Source: Niabella sp. (GTDB taxonomy: Bacteria > Bacteroidota > Bacteroidia > Chitinophagales > Chitinophagaceae). Taken from it: DNA of 64,000 bases. The DNA is taken from positions 62,001 to 126,000 of the forward strand of contig JAPUDO010000006.1 of the NCBI GenBank assembly GCA_027493055.1. Direction: 5' to 3'. Position numbers and translations under genes: made by a program. This document shows, piece after piece, positions 61,898 to 64,000 of this stretch; the stretch's first letter is position 1, and every line of letters starts with the position of its first letter. The notes beneath the pieces were generated by a model. That model was not told where the DNA came from. It saw only the letters and a list, made by a program, of their open reading frames with translations, and searched no databases.

Positions 61898-62539
61898 TTA
61901 TTGTGCTGGCGTTGCTGCCGGAGCAGGTGACGCACCCTCTGTTGCACTTATAAGCTCTTTCTCTGTTTCAAATGGTTCCAATAACGCGTAGCGTGCTACT
62001 TTATTAATGGTCATTTCATCCAAAAGGTCAATGACGTTCTTATAATTTGCCTCTTCTGTAGGTTTGATCAGCACAAAGAAGTCCTTCTGACGGCAGTCAT
62101 TAGGATTTTTCCCTTCTGCCTTAGCTTTAGCCTCACAGGCTTCATCTGTTACATAACGCGATTCTACTTCCTTCTTTTTCTTAATAATCACATCTCTTAT
62201 TTCTTTGAACGAGGAGGTTTTGAATGCAGAACTGGCGTTCTCATTAGTCAACTCGCCTTCATAATAAAAGAGGTTGTTATCCTTTCCTACCATAATAGTA
62301 AGAGCACCGGACATCTTTACTTTTGTTTCTTCCTCCTTTTTATCTGTATCCTTAGGCATGTTGAGGTCCATTGTTGTTGGAGAGCTCATAGTGGACGTGA
62401 ATATAAAGAAAGTGATAAGTAAGAAGCCCAGATCCACCATTGGTGTCATATCTACACGCGTGCTTAGCTTTTTAGCTTTTTTAACGCCGGGGCCTTTTTT
62501 GTGGCCGCCACCGCCATCACCAGTGTCTAAACTTGCCAT
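61898..62539 (-). CDS. exbD: ExbD-type biopolymer transport protein (second copy)
   Basis: A 213-residue ExbD/TolR protein. One membrane helix is at about 33-53, with the conserved Asp in STRVDMTPMVDLGFLLITFF. The N-terminus is Gly/Lys-rich (DGGGGHKKGPGVKKAKKLST) and the periplasmic domain is long, with a Cys pair (C143, C154 by position) that could form a disulfide. It ends in an Ala/Pro tail. It lies between the other exbD and tonB. Paired ExbD genes are common in this phylum. Confidence 0.93.
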   Translation of the reverse strand: MASLDTGDGGGGHKKGPGVKKAKKLSTRVDMTPMVDLGFLLITFFIFTSTMSSPTTMDLNMPKDTDKKEEETKVKMSGALTIMVGKDNNLFYYEGELTNENASSAFKTSSFKEIRDVIIKKKKEVESRYVTDEACEAKAKAEGKNPNDCRQKDFFVLIKPTEEANYKNVIDLLDEMTINKVARYALLEPFETEKELISATEGASPAPAATPAQ

Positions 62540-62579
62540 AACTTAAAAATTATGTTTTAAAAAATTATAAACTTGTGTC

Positions 62580-63245
62580 TTATTGTTTCGCTTCCGGCTG
62601 GCTGTTTCTTTCTTTCCAGAGCTCGGTTCCTGCAGGAGCAGCCTGCGGCATCGTTACCAGGTTGTACTTCTGCTCATCATTCTTCTTCAGCGCATCAATA
62701 ACTGCTTTAAAAGCAGGGTATTTAGCTACATTATCCCCTTTGATGAGATATTTTAACGGCTTACCGGCAAAATGTGTACGGGTGGCAGCTATCCAGTAAT
62801 ACAGCTCGTTGTTAGCTGAATCTTTTATGGGAATGCCTTCCTGTACATACGCCTTTTTCTGATCGGCGGGAAGCGCCAAGAATGCACCAAGCTTGCTGAA
62901 AGGAACACCTATCATATCGCCGGGGAAATATCCATCGGCCTGCGCATCCGTTACAGGTATATTTCTTGCCTCTGCTGCGCTTTTGATGATGTCCTTGGCT
63001 ATTTGCGGTTCATTTTTAGCCATGATAGAAAAATATACTTTATCATCCTTATCAATGCTGATCATTACCGCATCATTCTCGGGCAACTTTTGCGATGAAA
63101 CCGAATTAGGGGTGTCAATAGGAACTGCCTCTGCCGGTTTAAACTTTGTAGCCATGATAAAGAACGACAGGATCAGGAACGCGATATCCACGAAGGGCGT
63201 CATGTCCGTATCTGTCGACTTCTTGGCTATATTAACTTTAGGCAT
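62580..63245 (-). CDS. exbD: ExbD-type biopolymer transport protein (first copy)
   Basis: A 221-residue ExbD/TolR protein with the membrane helix at about 17-33 and the conserved motif STDTDMTPFVDIAFLILSFF, the Asp of which carries protons with ExbB. The periplasmic part is long and differs from the second copy. The gene follows exbB by 75 bp and precedes the second exbD by 40 bp, forming exbB-exbD-exbD-tonB. Confidence 0.93.
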   Translation of the reverse strand: MPKVNIAKKSTDTDMTPFVDIAFLILSFFIMATKFKPAEAVPIDTPNSVSSQKLPENDAVMISIDKDDKVYFSIMAKNEPQIAKDIIKSAAEARNIPVTDAQADGYFPGDMIGVPFSKLGAFLALPADQKKAYVQEGIPIKDSANNELYYWIAATRTHFAGKPLKYLIKGDNVAKYPAFKAVIDALKKNDEQKYNLVTMPQAAPAGTELWKERNSQPEAKQ

Positions 63246-63320
63246 ATTAAATTATTGTTTTGATATGAGACGATTTAATTCGGATTTTCCATAAACTCAA
63301 TGGAATCATCGTCTTTGTAA

Positions 63321-64000
63321 TTATTTATACAAAGAAGCGAAAGATTGAGTTAAAGTGAATCCGGATTCGTCAATACCATAAGTAATACTATCTATCCTTG
63401 TAGTTAACATATTATAAATAATCAGTGCCAAAGCCGATGTACCGATACCTAACGCAGTATTGTAAAGGGCTTCAGAGATACCAACCGCAAGAGCGCTGGA
63501 ATCACCACCACCACCAGACTCACCAAGAGCAGCAAAAGAACGGATCATACCCATTACCGTACCTAATAACGCGATAAGGGTACCGCACGATACGATGGTA
63601 GAGATGAACACCAGGTTCTTCTGAAGCATTGGCAGCTCAAGAGCAGTAGCTTCTTCTACTTCTTTTTGGATAGCTGCTACTTTTTGCTCGGTTTCAAGTC
63701 CGGGCTCAGTAATCATTTCTTTGTAACGGCGCAAGCCTGCTTTCATTACATTTCCTACAGAACCTTTTTGCTTGTCGCACTCAGCAATAGCTGCGTCAAC
63801 ATTCTTATTAGCAAGGTGATACTGCACTTTACGGATAAAGTTGCTGATATTTCCTTTACCTAAAGCTCTGCTGATAGTTAGGAACCTTTCAATAGCAAAT
63901 ACAATTACCATTAACAGCATACCAACCAGAAGCGGTACAATGATACCACCCTCGTAAATCCTGTGGAAGGCATCTTTAGGCCCTAAATGGTGAGGCCAAA
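63321..64000 (-). CDS. exbB: ExbB/TolQ/MotA-family proton channel, N-terminus outside window
   Basis: The minus-strand frame is open from 63321 to the window edge at 64000, about 226 residues; the visible part starts WPHHLGPKDAFHRIYEGGII, then VPLLVGMLLMVIVFAIERF. Conserved features are the first visible membrane helix and two more (about residues LVFISTIVSCGTLIALLGTV and TSALALIIYNML), with the TVMGMIRSF and GISEALYNTALGI motifs of the MotA/TolQ/ExbB channel. It forms the proton channel that energises TonB. The first one or two segments are cut off. Confidence 0.93.
   Translation of the reverse strand, partial: WPHHLGPKDAFHRIYEGGIIVPLLVGMLLMVIVFAIERFLTISRALGKGNISNFIRKVQYHLANKNVDAAIAECDKQKGSVGNVMKAGLRRYKEMITEPGLETEQKVAAIQKEVEEATALELPMLQKNLVFISTIVSCGTLIALLGTVMGMIRSFAALGESGGGGDSSALAVGISEALYNTALGIGTSALALIIYNMLTTRIDSITYGIDESGFTLTQSFASLYK

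Overview
This 64 kb window looks like a chromosomal segment of a Bacteroidota bacterium, most likely of the Chitinophagaceae. The evidence is the presence of TonB-dependent receptors with carboxypeptidase-like N-domains, promoters of the TTTG-N19-TAnnTTTG type with few Shine-Dalgarno sites, a Reg_prop/Y_Y_Y histidine kinase, a methionine synthase split into two chains, DUF5686, and very repeat-rich spacers. No phage, insertion sequence, CRISPR array, tRNA or rRNA gene was found.

Layout. 1-423: 5' part of pyrH (minus). 856-3099: aldo/keto reductase, PfkB kinase and a small conserved protein (plus). 3110-6390: an anaerobic ribonucleotide reductase cluster (minus) in which the glycyl-radical domain of NrdD is a separate 60-aa protein overlapping nrdG. 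7114-9921: rplM-rpsI-rpsB-tsf. 10394-15124: purH, comEC and an MBL hydrolase. 15221-24602 (plus): a DUF5686 protein, a two-component pair, two exported proteins of unknown function, RlpA and YqgE. 24813-28616: split metH (minus). 28904-35849: outer-membrane barrel, beta-propeller protein and a TonB-dependent receptor (minus). 36516-37733: a deformylase and a Crp/Fnr regulator. 37963-50983 (minus): a full assimilatory sulfate pathway (Rrf2 regulator, 1-Cys peroxiredoxin, CysH of the APS type, CysD, CysN, SUMT, CysJ, CysI, CysE and a siroheme dehydrogenase/TauE fusion), interrupted by a toxin-antitoxin pair. 51043-60008: LptF/G permease, small conserved proteins, MFS exporter, rplS, tatA, gatA and a lytic transglycosylase. 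60992-64000: tonB-exbD-exbD-exbB (minus, exbB cut by the window edge).

The best candidates for something new are two. (1) The TonB-dependent receptor at 33252-35849 has a strong promoter overlapped by a palindrome, then a leader with a 21-codon open frame containing six Cys codons, then a second palindrome. The palindromes resemble sequences in front of the cys operon and its Rrf2 gene. This suggests a sulfur/cysteine-controlled uptake receptor with a cysteine-sensing leader peptide. (2) Short palindromic repeat elements that fill operon spacers also occur in frame inside conserved genes (purH, metH, cysH/cysD, the siroheme fusion) and supply extra peptide segments, in the manner of Rickettsia palindromic elements.

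All functional names come from reading the protein sequences without database searches. Residue numbers refer to the start codon chosen in each entry.
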